Source of the DNA: DATBGS01 sp036557885
GTDB lineage: Bacteria; Chloroflexota; Ktedonobacteria; Ktedonobacterales; DATBGS01
Direction: 5' to 3'
Length of the DNA: 64,000 nucleotides
NCBI GenBank assembly: GCA_036557885.1
Contig: DATBGS010000044.1
Coordinates: 45,894 to 109,893 of the forward strand
Shown here: positions 25,143-33,973 of the stretch, one piece after another
Layout of the letters: the number at the start of each line of letters is the position of its first letter
Position numbering within the stretch: the stretch's first letter is position 1
Notes under the pieces: model-generated
Database searches by the model: none
What the model saw: only the letters and a program-made list of their open reading frames with translations
What the model was told of the DNA's origin: nothing
Position numbers and translations under genes: made by a program

Positions 25143-26837
25143 ATGAGCGATCAACAACCGTCGAATCAGGCGGCTGAAGCGCATGAGCAACCGACATTAT
25201 CAGAGGTACAGACGCAGCTTGTGCAGGGCAAAGAACGCCGTGTTGGGCGTTCGGCAGCAGTGCTGGCCCTGATTGTGGCCTGTGTTGCCGTTTTTGTGAC
25301 GGCGCTTGATCAGACGGTGGTGGTCACTGCCCTCCAGCCGATCATGAACGATCTGGATATTCCCTCCACGCAGCTTGATCAGGCGGCCTGGATTGTCAGC
25401 GGCTATCTGCTGGGCTATGTGATTGTCATGCCGCTGATGGGTCGCGTCTCAGATATATATGGGCGGCGGCGCATTTTTCTGCTGTGTCTGACGCTCTTTG
25501 GCGCGGCGTCGCTGGCCTGCGCCCTGGCAAATCCAGCCATTCTGGAGGGATTTGGCGCCTCACGCTCATTTTTACGCCAGTTTGTGCAGTTCCAGGACCA
25601 GGTTGCGCTCTGGTTGAAGCCGCTGGGCCTGGATGCCTGCGCAGCGGAGAATGCCGGGACACACTGTGTGCAATCAGGGCTGGTCTGGCTGGTGCCCGCG
25701 CGCTTTATTCAGGCCGTTGGTGGTGGGGCAGTTGTGCCAGTGGCAATGGCGCTGGCTGGCGATTATTTTGGGGTGGAGCGGCGCGGAGTCGTGCTGGGCA
25801 TCATTGGCGCCGTGACAGAAGCTGGTGGGGCGTTGGGGCCGCTGTATGGCGCGACGATCATTCAGGTCTTTGGGGCCTGGAACTGGATTTTCTTGTTAAA
25901 CGTGCCGCTGATTATCCTGCTGCTGGTGGCTGGCTGGTTTCTGGTTCCCAAAGGCGGACACGAACGCGCGCGGATTGACTGGCTGGGGGCGCTGCTCCTG
26001 GGGGCCTCGCTCACCTGTTTGAGCCTTGGCCTGTCGCAAAATGCCGGACAATTTGGCTTTACCGCCAACACGACGGCTAAAAACGACCCGGTGCTGCTGG
26101 TGGTGGCGCTGGTCTTGCTGGGAGCATTTATTGCGCGCGAGGCGTTGGCACGCGCGGCCATGATCGAATTACAACTGTTTCGCCAGCGGGCCTTCTGGGC
26201 GGCAATTGTCAGCAGCCTGCTGGTGGGAGCCGCGCTTATTACGGCTCTGGTGGATATTCCCATTTTTTATCTGACGGTGGTCAATGGCACGATCTTTCAG
26301 ACGGGCCTGTCGCTGTTGTGCATGACGCTCTGGATACCCATCAGCGCAGTGCTGGGTGGCTGGCTGTGCCAGCGCATCGGCTGTCATCTCACCGGTATGT
26401 TGGCGCTGGTGCTGCTTGCGTTGGGCTTTTTCTTGATGCACTTCTGGCCTATGCAGCTTGGCTGGCCGCAGGTGGTGCTGGATACCTTCCCGGTTGGTGT
26501 AGGGTTTGGGTTGGTGGTGGCGCCGCTGGGAACTTCGTCGCTCAATGCGGCGGGAACTGAGCGTGGCGGGATAGCGTCGGCGCTGGTGACGTCGGCACGC
26601 ATGATTGGTATGATTTTGGGCTTGGCGGCATTGACTTCCTGGGGGCTGGCACGCTTCAATCAGCTTCTTGCTACCTACCCGGAGTCGCAGGCCACCAATG
26701 CAGCGGTCATTACGACCATCTTGCATCAGGTCTATACCGAGATTTTCCTGGCGGCAGCGGTGGTCTGCCTGGTGACGTTGCTGCCAGCGGCTCTGCTGTG
26801 GAGGAAGCGCGGAGCGACGCCTCTGCTGGTTGCCTGA
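25143..26837 (+). CDS. DHA2-type (14-TM) MFS exporter, P55/EmrB-like
   Basis: This 564-residue exporter of the drug:H+ antiporter-2 type has about 14 hydrophobic segments. Motif D1 is present as LDQTVVVTALQPIM, motif A as GRVSDIYGRRRIF, and motif C-like text as GAVTEAGGALGPLYG. Between helices 3 and 4, on the outer face, there is an extra segment of about 50 residues (roughly 135-185) containing two cysteines that standard EmrB proteins lack. The ATG at 25143 follows AGAGGGGGTGG. It lies 104 bases after the LprG-like gene and probably works with it, moving lipids or hydrophobic compounds outward. Confidence 0.82.
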   Translation: MSDQQPSNQAAEAHEQPTLSEVQTQLVQGKERRVGRSAAVLALIVACVAVFVTALDQTVVVTALQPIMNDLDIPSTQLDQAAWIVSGYLLGYVIVMPLMGRVSDIYGRRRIFLLCLTLFGAASLACALANPAILEGFGASRSFLRQFVQFQDQVALWLKPLGLDACAAENAGTHCVQSGLVWLVPARFIQAVGGGAVVPVAMALAGDYFGVERRGVVLGIIGAVTEAGGALGPLYGATIIQVFGAWNWIFLLNVPLIILLLVAGWFLVPKGGHERARIDWLGALLLGASLTCLSLGLSQNAGQFGFTANTTAKNDPVLLVVALVLLGAFIAREALARAAMIELQLFRQRAFWAAIVSSLLVGAALITALVDIPIFYLTVVNGTIFQTGLSLLCMTLWIPISAVLGGWLCQRIGCHLTGMLALVLLALGFFLMHFWPMQLGWPQVVLDTFPVGVGFGLVVAPLGTSSLNAAGTERGGIASALVTSARMIGMILGLAALTSWGLARFNQLLATYPESQATNAAVITTILHQVYTEIFLAAAVVCLVTLLPAALLWRKRGATPLLVA

Positions 26838-26868
26838 GCAAGCGTAAACATAATCCTTGAGCGCTTGT

Positions 26869-27996
26869 TTATGAGGCAGCAGTGGAATGTGATCCCTGGC
26901 GCCGCGCCATCCAGGCACTCAGGTAGGTGAGGGCTAACGCGATACTTCCCCCAACCAGGACCGAGAACACCAGCAATCGGGCACGTGAGACCCCCGGCGT
27001 CGCGAGACTGATGAACAGCAAGGTGAGGTTGGTCTTGAAGAAGACGAAGAAGGCATAGTTTACATCCTTGACGGTGAAGGCGAGAAACACGACCACGACC
27101 AGGATCAGCAGGGCCGCCAATGGATTCTGGACGCGCGTGAGAAAGAGTTCGGCCAGCAGTGCGCCCAGAACCGTCCCGAGGAAATTATGCCACACCGCCT
27201 GAATTGATGCCTCCTTGTCTGGTCGGATGCAGAGAATGACGATGATCGGAGCCCATTGCGGGTAGGCCACGCCAAGGGTCCAGGTGAGCGCTGCGGCGCC
27301 CCCAGCTCCCAAAGCGCGGAAGAGCCCTTGCCAGAAGAGTGGGGAACGCCTATCGTAGTAGACGCGCAGGGAGACGAAGGACAGCGGTGGCATCAGTGCC
27401 GACTGCTCCGGAGGGGGGGCCGGATGCCGAACATGCTCCAGGAGCGAGGAGGGCAGCGTCAGCAGCAGGACCAGGGCACCACCCAGGAGAAACCCAAGGG
27501 CGGCTGGCAGCGCGGTCCCGAACCCGCCGCCAATCCCCAGGGACAGGACAAACAAGATGGCGAGCAGCAACCCCACCAGACTGATCAGCGGTCCAAACAC
27601 GCGCAAAGGCCCTGAGAGCAGCGTGACGAGGAATACCCCGAGCACGGCCTGCCACCAGGGAGAAGCGAGCGAACGTCCTAAGGCCACAAAGAGGGGGCCG
27701 CCCAGAGAGAGCGCGCTCATGGCCCGCAGACGCGCACGCGGAACTTGGCCCAGGTCGCAGAAGGACGTGAACAGCACGCCAAGCAACACCCCGAGCCCGA
27801 CCGCGCGGCCATTGGCAGTGTGACCAAAGTCCGCCAGGAGGAGCAGCGCCAGGAAGCTTGCCAGGGTGGTGCGCACTCCCCTGGCTGGGTTCAGTGTGGC
27901 GCCAGGTGTGAGGCCGAAGAGGCGGGAGAGCTGCTTCATCAGGTCCTCCAGATCAATCACCGCAAAAGATGGTATGAGGAGCTGAGCCCTCCTCAT
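26869..27996 (-). CDS. FUSC-type membrane protein
   Basis: This 375-residue membrane protein has two groups of hydrophobic helices separated by a polar stretch (about residues 175-205), the layout of the FUSC/aromatic-acid exporter family. The second group, starting near FRALGAGGAAALTWTLGVAYPQWAPII, is the recognisable FUSC-like half. Substrates of the family include p-hydroxybenzoate and fusaric acid; none is assigned here. Two starts are plausible: ATG at 27996 after GGGAGG and ATG at 27939 after GGAGG. It is convergent with the MFS exporter, with only 31 bases between stops. Confidence 0.7.
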   Translation of the reverse strand: MRRAQLLIPSFAVIDLEDLMKQLSRLFGLTPGATLNPARGVRTTLASFLALLLLADFGHTANGRAVGLGVLLGVLFTSFCDLGQVPRARLRAMSALSLGGPLFVALGRSLASPWWQAVLGVFLVTLLSGPLRVFGPLISLVGLLLAILFVLSLGIGGGFGTALPAALGFLLGGALVLLLTLPSSLLEHVRHPAPPPEQSALMPPLSFVSLRVYYDRRSPLFWQGLFRALGAGGAAALTWTLGVAYPQWAPIIVILCIRPDKEASIQAVWHNFLGTVLGALLAELFLTRVQNPLAALLILVVVVFLAFTVKDVNYAFFVFFKTNLTLLFISLATPGVSRARLLVFSVLVGGSIALALTYLSAWMARRQGSHSTAAS

Positions 27997-29093
27997 TGTC
28001 GCGCCTCCCTGGCGCCTCTCTTGGAGGAACTGGCCAGCGTGAGCGTGGCGAGCGTAGCTTGTCTGCCTTTCCGCTCGTGGCCAATCGCTTTCGGAGCCCG
28101 AGCGAGGCAAACCCAACATGTTCCTAGTTCGCGCGCGAAGGCAGACGAGCGGTCTTGTTTCCCCAGCGTCCAGGCGGGAGAGCCGCCAAGGGCATGTCGG
28201 CACAGACTCCGATCACATGCCAAGCCGAAGTTGCAGAAGGTGGGCCAGGTAGAGCATAGGACCGCCAGTCTGCTCAGGCCAGGGAAGGGGCGGCCTGGAG
28301 CTGGGAGACACGGACACCGATGGGACTGAGGGCCAGCAAATGCAAGTTTGGCTAGCAAAATAGCAGGAAGGAGGCAATGGATCCGAGTGGCTCCTGAACG
28401 GTCGAGAGGCGCAACGGTTGAGGGGCAATAGCAGAAAGGGCAGGGGTCAACCTGTTCCCTGGCATGGCCGGGAGGGAAAGCGACAGCAAGAAGGCTGAGT
28501 GGGTACGACCACGCCTACCCCGGCTGGTGCTGGGCAAATAAAACCATACACATCGAGTGCTTGATTGAGGGAATTTTGGTTCATAGGTTGTGCTTCCTTT
28601 GGAACGGTGGATGGATTCATCTGACAATTGCAGCCTGTGTGCCTGGGGATTGCTAGACACATTCCTACTTGTAAGATTGTCATTTTGAGAACACCAGGGG
28701 GCAACTCACTTTCTATACCAGCACCAGCAAGCCATCGGCACCTGATGCCTCCTGAAAGCCGCGCTTCTGCTCTTCATTTGCAGCTCAGGCGCGGGCTTCC
28801 TGCTCCCCACAGGCAAAACGATCAGGGCGGGCGGCTCATCGCTCCCCGCAACGAGCACACTGGTGGGGGCGGTGCGGGTCGGCGTCGGAACGCATTTGCA
28901 CCGGGGAACGTAGCGGCGGAGAAAAGAGGCACTCCTCGACACAACGACGAGCGACCGGCGCAGTGGCGAGACGCCAGAAAACAAATCGGAGAGGGTGTTC
29001 CCTCCCCGCGAGCCTTCCTTTTGCCTTGATGATCGCCGATATGCGCGGCTGTTGTCAAGCAGCCCGTCTCCAGAAGAGGAGAACGGGCCAGGT
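27997..29093. other. Gene-poor 1.1-kb stretch at the edge of the accessory region
   Basis: All three frames of both strands are broken by short overlapping frames with no recognised domain. A single 45-codon frame with a good ribosome site (28447-28584) is listed separately. The part at 28700-29093 has arginine/proline-rich frames that could be decayed transposase DNA, but no motif could be confirmed. It lies between the FUSC gene and the XRE repressor and may contain one junction of the replicon-like element. Confidence 0.4.
28447..28584 (-). CDS. Putative 45-residue cysteine-containing peptide
   Basis: This short frame begins with ATG at 28584, preceded by AAAGGAAG eight bases upstream, and ends with TGA at 28447. 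The N-terminal half is polar (MNQNSLNQALDVYGF). The C-terminal half is rich in Pro, Gly, Cys, Ser and Thr (PTQPSCCRFPSRPCQ), with four cysteines in all. It has no hydrophobic signal core. No modification enzyme or transporter is nearby, so a modified-peptide role is speculative, and it may be a chance frame. Confidence 0.25.
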   Translation of the reverse strand: MNQNSLNQALDVYGFICPAPAGVGVVVPTQPSCCRFPSRPCQGTG

Positions 29094-29402
29094 TCACGCG
29101 GCATCAGGGATGGTCTGAGGGTCCGGGGAAGGCTTTTGATCTTTGGCGCGTCTACGACGTGGGCGCGTTGCCTTGGGATTGTTCTGACGGTCTTGCCAGC
29201 GTTTACGCGATTCAGCAGCAGCTTGCGCCACCTCAAGCAAAGTCACACCAATTATAGCCGCATATTGTTCGGCGCGTGCCAGGGTCAGGTCGGTTCGCCC
29301 GCGTTCAATCTGAGAAAGCGTCGCTTTGTGCAGCCCCATTTGGGCCGCCACTTCTTGTTGCTCTTTGCCTTTGGAACGCCGCAATTCAAACAAATCTTGC
29401 AT
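29094..29402 (-). CDS. XRE-family helix-turn-helix repressor
   Basis: This 102-residue DNA-binding protein has a lambda-repressor-like helix-turn-helix at residues 3-60, with QQEVAAQMGLHKATLSQIERGR as its core, shown in part as GLHKATLSQIERGR. A basic C-terminal tail (RPRRRRAKDQK) follows. The ATG at 29402 lies nine bases after AAGGAGG; a GTG at 29411 is too close to that site. It is transcribed away from the replication gene, and the two promoters face each other and overlap, the usual arrangement of a phage or plasmid repressor that controls the replication operon. Loss of its partner gene by the transposon may leave it without function. Confidence 0.85.
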   Translation of the reverse strand: MQDLFELRRSKGKEQQEVAAQMGLHKATLSQIERGRTDLTLARAEQYAAIIGVTLLEVAQAAAESRKRWQDRQNNPKATRPRRRRAKDQKPSPDPQTIPDAA

Positions 29403-29455
29403 GGCCTCCACCTCCTTCCCGTAAGTATGCCAAAAATTTAGCGTTTCTGCTAGTC

Positions 29456-29485
29456 AGTATATCACAAATTAATTAGTTGACACAA
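29456..29485 (-). promoter_or_regulatory. Promoter of the XRE repressor gene
   Basis: On the minus strand TTGTGT (29485-29480) and TATACT (29461-29456) are 18 bases apart, about 55 bases before the ATG. It overlaps the opposing plus-strand promoter at 29477-29506. Confidence 0.55.
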
Positions 29486-29506
29486 GGAATACTGATATGC
29501 TATAAT
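29477..29506 (+). promoter_or_regulatory. Promoter of the replication operon
   Basis: Exact consensus TTGACA (29477-29482) and TATAAT (29501-29506) are separated by 18 bases. Transcription would enter the structured leader and the rep gene at 29688. The -35 region overlaps that of the XRE promoter, so one bound repressor could control both. Confidence 0.82.
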
Positions 29507-29543
29507 AGGGATGAGATATGTTGAAGTGGTGGGAACTGGAGTG

Positions 29544-29663
29544 GCCTGGCCTACTTAATTGCCAGGCAATGCGAAAGAGCGGTATCCCAGTAGCTTCGCA
29601 GGCAAGGGATGCCGCTCTGTAAGTGGCTCTTGATAGGGGTACTCTACCCCAAAACAGGAGCCA
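29544..29663 (+). ncRNA. Three-hairpin leader RNA of the rep gene
   Basis: Three consecutive stem-loops lie between the promoter and the rep ATG. GCCTGGC/GCCAGGC (29544-29550 with 29561-29567) is perfect. A 13-bp stem AGAGCGGTATCCC (29576-29588) with 29606-29618 has one G-U pair. The third is a composite hairpin with outer TGGCTC/GAGCCA (29624-29629 with 29658-29663) and inner GGGGTA/TACCCC. It could control replication gene expression by attenuation or by binding a counter-transcript; that role is inferred. Confidence 0.45.
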
Positions 29664-29687
29664 TGTCAAGCCGAGAAAGGTGGAGAC

Positions 29688-29909
29688 ATGGTGGCAATTC
29701 GTAAGCAGGAAGGCCCAGAAGACGCCTTCCCCTTCAGTTGCAGCACGAATTATTCCAAGGCTGTCAATGAAGGCATCAAACGCCTGAAGCCCGGCCCGCT
29801 GGCGACGGCATTCCTGATGGAGATGCACAATGCCACGTTTGGGGATGCTGGCTGGCATCGCAAACACAAACGCTCAGAACTCTCTTGCTCTTTCGATCTG
29901 GCAATTTGG
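29688..29909 (+). pseudogene. Replication initiator gene, 5' part (split by transposon)
   Basis: These first 74 codons of the interrupted gene start at ATG 29688 after GGTGGAG. The coded segment (SCSTNYSKAVNEGIKRLKPG, then LSCSFDLAIW) reads like the N-terminal winged-helix region of phage/plasmid replication initiators. At 29909 the frame meets the transposon; translation would continue only 22 codons into the inverted repeat before a stop. Joined to 34501 the frame continues as W-A-H-S-I-G with no shift. It is functionally broken unless the transposon is excised. Confidence 0.75.
29903..29909 (+). repeat. Target-site duplication, left copy (AATTTGG)
   Basis: AATTTGG lies immediately outside the left inverted repeat and is repeated exactly at 34494-34500 outside the right one. 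It belongs to codons for Ile-Trp in the rep gene. Confidence 0.88.
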
Positions 29910-29968
29910 GGAAACTTCCCCATAGCCTTCCGGACACTGGTGCGCACTGACAATGTCCGACCCGCTCC
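29910..29968 (+). repeat. Left terminal inverted repeat, 59 bp
   Basis: Begins GGAAACTTCCCC and ends GTCCGACCCGCTCC. It is the exact reverse complement of 34435-34493 over all 59 positions; identity stops at the next base inward (C against A). Confidence 0.95.
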
Positions 29969-30007
29969 CCAGCATCCCTGACGCTCTTAAAACCTGGGAA
30001 GACTGCG

Positions 30008-31777
30008 CTAGCTGGCCTCAGGGTCCGAAAAGAGAGTGGGCTGGATCGTCGAGGCAGGAGTCGGACGTGCGGTCTTGCGCCGCAGTGCGTCCCGCGCTTT
30101 CCAGGCCAGGAGCCAGGTGACTTCCTCCTCACTCCACAAGGAGAGCTGTGGCGAACGGTAGTGGGTCTCAAACCGATGCAACAGCTTGACCATTCGAAAG
30201 CGCTTCTGGTCCGGCTGAAAGGTCACCGTGAACTGAGTCAAGGGGGTACTGGCAAACTCCACAGTAAGCGTCTTGCCGTACAGCCACACGGTGGCGGCTT
30301 GTCGGGCTAAGCCCGCTTCACCGTACAGATGCCACTGGCGGAAGCGAAGATAGCCGACTCGGTCCAGCCAGCGCTCAAAGCGGCGGGTAAAGAAGACCCG
30401 ATGGAGTTGCTCTGGTGCCCAGACGTGCCCCAGTGCGTGATCAAGGACTTCAGCCGGGGTCCGCTTGCCATCTTCGCGGTGGCGATGCGCCCAATGCGAT
30501 TGCTCGTTATGCGATGTCATCCACCGCTCATGTTCCAGTTTCGCCTCTTCCCAGCTCGTCACCTGGGCAAAATAGAAATCAGCCAAGCGGCGTTGCAGAT
30601 TGAAGTTCGTCTCAATCAAATTTTCCCACGCTTGCTTTTTGTGAATTTGCTCCTTTTGGATGTGGAGTCTGGCGTAAATAAACTTTGCCTGCTTTGAGAC
30701 AAAAATGCTGCCACTGTCGCTCACCAGCAGATCTGGAGACCCATGTGTGAGAATCGCCTCGATCAAGATGAGCAAAAACGACAGCTCATCTTGTCGCTGG
30801 CAGACATTGCTCGCCAGGATAGCGCGGCTAAAATTGTCCAAAATTGAGATGATGTAGAAGGAACCTTTGATGCCGGGAATCTGATGGTGCTCGATGTATC
30901 TGACATCGACGCTCCAAATGTGGTGCCGATAGAGACCTTTGTACGGATGCTCTTTTGGCTCTTTTTTCTCTTTGGGTTTCTTTCCCAAGCCATAAAGTTG
31001 CCTGTTTTCTGCCATAATCCTGCCACAGGTGGTGGGGCTGATGTTCCAGCCCATCTGCTTGAGCGCAGCATGCATCCGCCAGGCTCCCAGTTCCGGGTTC
31101 TCTTGGAGCTTGAGAATGGCTTGCCTCATGGCCAGATCAACCTTGCGGACCGGGCGGGTATTGGCAGAGGATTTCGGCTCAATCCCTGCAAACCCTTCCT
31201 CCTGGAAACGCTTGAGCAAGTCATACGTGGTGGAGCGGGACAGGCCCAGGTAATCGGCGATCGAAGCAGGCGCCCACCCCTCGACATGGAGTGCAATGAC
31301 CGCACGCCGCCGCTCGAAGGGGTCGGCGATCTCGCTGTATTGGGGAAAGCGGCGGTCCTTCCGCGAGGGCGGAGGACCATCAGCCAACACTTGCTTGATG
31401 GCGGGCTGACTGGGACGCCGTCCGTACTGCACATAGCAGATTTGAGCGATTTCCCGCAAGCTGAAGGCCGGGTAGTCAGCTTTGAGATCGACGATCAGTT
31501 GCCGCAGTGGTGGGGGCAGCGAGCGGTGGTGATCGGCGAGTTGCTGCGGGGAAGGCCGGAAAAAGCTGAGGAGCCCTTCCTTCTCAAACTGATCCGCCTG
31601 CCGCCGCAAGGTGCGCTCATTGGCCCCTGTCTGTGCTGCGCGTTCAGCCGCTGTGTCTCCGTAAAGGACCAAGGGGCGTAGCAACTCATAGCTCCGCTGC
31701 TCCGGCCACAGGCAGAGTTGCTTGATCTGGTCCCACGCTTCAGTGTGCTCATGCGGCACCCGTTTGGGAAGCGGCAT
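30008..31777 (-). CDS. Large DDE (rve-fold) transposase
   Basis: This 589-residue transposase is much longer than a typical IS481 transposase (about 320). The N-terminal third holds two helix-turn-helix units (TAAERAAQTGANERTLRRQ and WAPASIADYLGLSRSTTYDLL) that should bind the 59-bp ends. The retroviral-integrase catalytic core has its three acidic residues in SVDVRYIEH, LLVSDSGSIF and KKQAWENLIET. A C-terminal beta-rich domain follows. The ATG at 31777 lies eight bases after AAGGAGGG. It begins 48 bases after the ATPase stop, so passenger genes and transposase may share a transcript. Confidence 0.88.
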   Translation of the reverse strand: MPLPKRVPHEHTEAWDQIKQLCLWPEQRSYELLRPLVLYGDTAAERAAQTGANERTLRRQADQFEKEGLLSFFRPSPQQLADHHRSLPPPLRQLIVDLKADYPAFSLREIAQICYVQYGRRPSQPAIKQVLADGPPPSRKDRRFPQYSEIADPFERRRAVIALHVEGWAPASIADYLGLSRSTTYDLLKRFQEEGFAGIEPKSSANTRPVRKVDLAMRQAILKLQENPELGAWRMHAALKQMGWNISPTTCGRIMAENRQLYGLGKKPKEKKEPKEHPYKGLYRHHIWSVDVRYIEHHQIPGIKGSFYIISILDNFSRAILASNVCQRQDELSFLLILIEAILTHGSPDLLVSDSGSIFVSKQAKFIYARLHIQKEQIHKKQAWENLIETNFNLQRRLADFYFAQVTSWEEAKLEHERWMTSHNEQSHWAHRHREDGKRTPAEVLDHALGHVWAPEQLHRVFFTRRFERWLDRVGYLRFRQWHLYGEAGLARQAATVWLYGKTLTVEFASTPLTQFTVTFQPDQKRFRMVKLLHRFETHYRSPQLSLWSEEEVTWLLAWKARDALRRKTARPTPASTIQPTLFSDPEAS

Positions 31778-31825
31778 TGGAGATCCCTCCTTCTGATCAG
31801 GTGTGCGGCCCGTGTTCCCGCCCGG

Positions 31826-33973
31826 CTACGGCTGGGCGCGGATGGGCGGTTGCTTGGGGGCGCTGGCGATCTGTCGCAAGAGCTGCGCCGAGTTCGCCAG
31901 GATGCCCAGGTCCGGCAGCGATTGGGCGGCCGCTGCTACAACGGGCGGCAGCAGCCCCAAGGCGGCCAGGGAGAGGCCCGCCAGATTGTAGAGGACTGTA
32001 AACCCCAGGTTGATCTTCACCACGCGCATGGTGCGGTGGGCAATGGCAAAGGCATCAGGCACCAACTCCCAATCATCGCGCAGCAGAGCCAGATGGGCGG
32101 CATCCAGGGCGACATCCGTGCCCCGCACGCCCATCGCAATGCCAATATCGGCCTGAGCCAGAGCTGGGGCATCATTGACTCCATCGCCCACCATGACTAC
32201 CCGATGCCCCTGGGCTTGATACGCTTTGACGACGGCCAGCTTGCTCGCGGGCAACAACTGCGCCTGATAGGCAATACCCAGGTGGACTGCGAGGTGCCGC
32301 GCCGTCTCCTCGTGGTCTCCGGTCAACAGTTCAATGCGCTGCACCCCCAACGTCCGCACCCGCTCCAGTGCTGCCTGGACATCAGGCCGGATCGTGTCGG
32401 CTGCCGCCAAGACGCCGATGAGGGTCTCGTCTTTCGTGATGCAGAGGAGTGTTTTACCTTGCTCCTGCAAGGCATCCACGCGTGCCTCGGTGGTCGCTTG
32501 AGGGATCAGCTGGACATTGCCGACCACCACGGCAGCACCCTGAATCTCTGCGCGGACACCCAGACCCGGCAGAGATTCGAAATTCATGGGTTCCTGCAAG
32601 GTGAGGCCGCGCGCGACGGCCTCGCGTCTGACCGCCTCGGCCAACGGATGCTCGGAGTACCGTTCGCAACTTGCTGCCAGGCACAAGAGCTCATCGGGCG
32701 AGCGGTCCCCCAGCGGGACGACATCGGTGATCTGTGGTTGGCCGAGCGTGACCGTTCCCGTCTTGTCGATCAGCAAGACATCGGCGCGCGCGAGCAGTTC
32801 CAGATATTTGCCGCCTTTGATGAGCAGACCACGCTGCGCGCCCATGCCAATGGAGGCCAGCATGGCAATCGGGGTGGCCAATGCCAGCGAGCAGGAGCAG
32901 GCGACGACCAGGACAGAGGCGGTAGCGAGCGGATTGCGGCTGATGAGGAAGGTCAAGAGCGCGATGGTGGCGACCACTGGCAGGAAATAGGTGGAGAATC
33001 GATCTGCCAGACGCTGGACGTCGGCCCGGTGGGCTTCGGCTTCCTCTACCAGCTTGACCACTTTGCTAAAGGTCGTTTCCGTCCCCACCTCGGTGGTGCG
33101 CACCCGCACACTCCCCAGGCGGGCGATGGTGGCGGCAAAGACCTGGGAGCCGGGACCCACCTCGACCGGCATGGATTCGCCGGTGATAGCCGCTTGATCG
33201 ATAGTAGCCTGCCCGCTCACGACCTTGCCGTCCACCGGGATAGCTTCGCCGGGGCGCACGCTTACCACATCCCCTACCTGGACGGCCTCGACAGGCATCT
33301 CCACCTCTTCGCCTTGCTGCTCCACCCGTGCCATTTTGGGCACCAACGAGGTCAGATGTTTGAGTGCTCGACGTGACCGCTCGGTGGTAAAGGACTCGAC
33401 AAAGGTGCCAGTGTGCATGAAGAACACCACGACCGCTGCCGTCGGCCATTGGCCCACGGCCAGGGCGGCCACGACCCCCAGACTCATCAAGGTATGGGAG
33501 AGCACCTGTCGGTGCAGGGCGGCCCTCAGCACGCGCCAGAAGATAGGTGCCCCAGCTAGGAGGACCAAGGCCCAGCCCACCAGCCACGGCACCACCTCCG
33601 TGATCCGCTCGAAGAAGCCGAGCCACTCCCCTAGCACAACGATGAGCAGCACGGCTCCCACGAGCAGGCCAAAAAGCGTGAGGACTGGGCGCGTGAAGCG
33701 GGCAAGGGAGAAGGATTCAGGACGGTCTTCGGTTGCAGGATCAGCCACCGCATACCCGGCAGCTTTGACGGCCTGCTGTAACGCCTGCCGTGAAACCTGG
33801 GTGGGATCAAGGCGGAGGACCGCTTTCTCAGAGGAGAGCAAGACTGTGACCGATTCGACTCCAGGAACGGCGGACAGCGCCTGCTGGACATGCTGACTGC
33901 ATTCGGCGCAGTCCATGCCACGCACCGCCAATTCGACGACCTGGCTGGTTGGGGAAGGCAGCGTGCTACTCAT
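31826..33973 (-). CDS. P1B-type heavy-metal exporting ATPase with CSC motif
   Basis: This 715-residue membrane ATPase would pump toxic soft-metal ions (Cd, Pb, Zn or related) out of the cell. It has an N-terminal metal-binding HMA domain with GMDCAECSQH (residues 18-27), the phosphorylation site DKTGTVT, SEHPLAEAV, TGES and GDGVNDAPAL. The membrane metal site reads ACSCSLALATP, so the usual CPC is CSC, a rare variant seen in a poorly studied subgroup. The ATG at 33973 overlaps the end of the sensor gene by 8 bases and is supported by an AAGGAA site. It is controlled, by position, by the CmtR-like sensor. Confidence 0.9.
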   Translation of the reverse strand: MSSTLPSPTSQVVELAVRGMDCAECSQHVQQALSAVPGVESVTVLLSSEKAVLRLDPTQVSRQALQQAVKAAGYAVADPATEDRPESFSLARFTRPVLTLFGLLVGAVLLIVVLGEWLGFFERITEVVPWLVGWALVLLAGAPIFWRVLRAALHRQVLSHTLMSLGVVAALAVGQWPTAAVVVFFMHTGTFVESFTTERSRRALKHLTSLVPKMARVEQQGEEVEMPVEAVQVGDVVSVRPGEAIPVDGKVVSGQATIDQAAITGESMPVEVGPGSQVFAATIARLGSVRVRTTEVGTETTFSKVVKLVEEAEAHRADVQRLADRFSTYFLPVVATIALLTFLISRNPLATASVLVVACSCSLALATPIAMLASIGMGAQRGLLIKGGKYLELLARADVLLIDKTGTVTLGQPQITDVVPLGDRSPDELLCLAASCERYSEHPLAEAVRREAVARGLTLQEPMNFESLPGLGVRAEIQGAAVVVGNVQLIPQATTEARVDALQEQGKTLLCITKDETLIGVLAAADTIRPDVQAALERVRTLGVQRIELLTGDHEETARHLAVHLGIAYQAQLLPASKLAVVKAYQAQGHRVVMVGDGVNDAPALAQADIGIAMGVRGTDVALDAAHLALLRDDWELVPDAFAIAHRTMRVVKINLGFTVLYNLAGLSLAALGLLPPVVAAAAQSLPDLGILANSAQLLRQIASAPKQPPIRAQP

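Noticed and set aside
28700..29093. Decayed transposase (TnpB-like tail) in the gene-poor stretch
   Set aside because: One minus-strand frame contains a C-x2-C and a basic tail, but no catalytic motif or terminal structure could be recognised.
31718..33376. 552-codon plus-strand frame opposite the metal ATPase
   Set aside because: It is an antisense shadow of a well-defined P1B ATPase; rich in Gln/Arg/His with no domain and no ribosome site.
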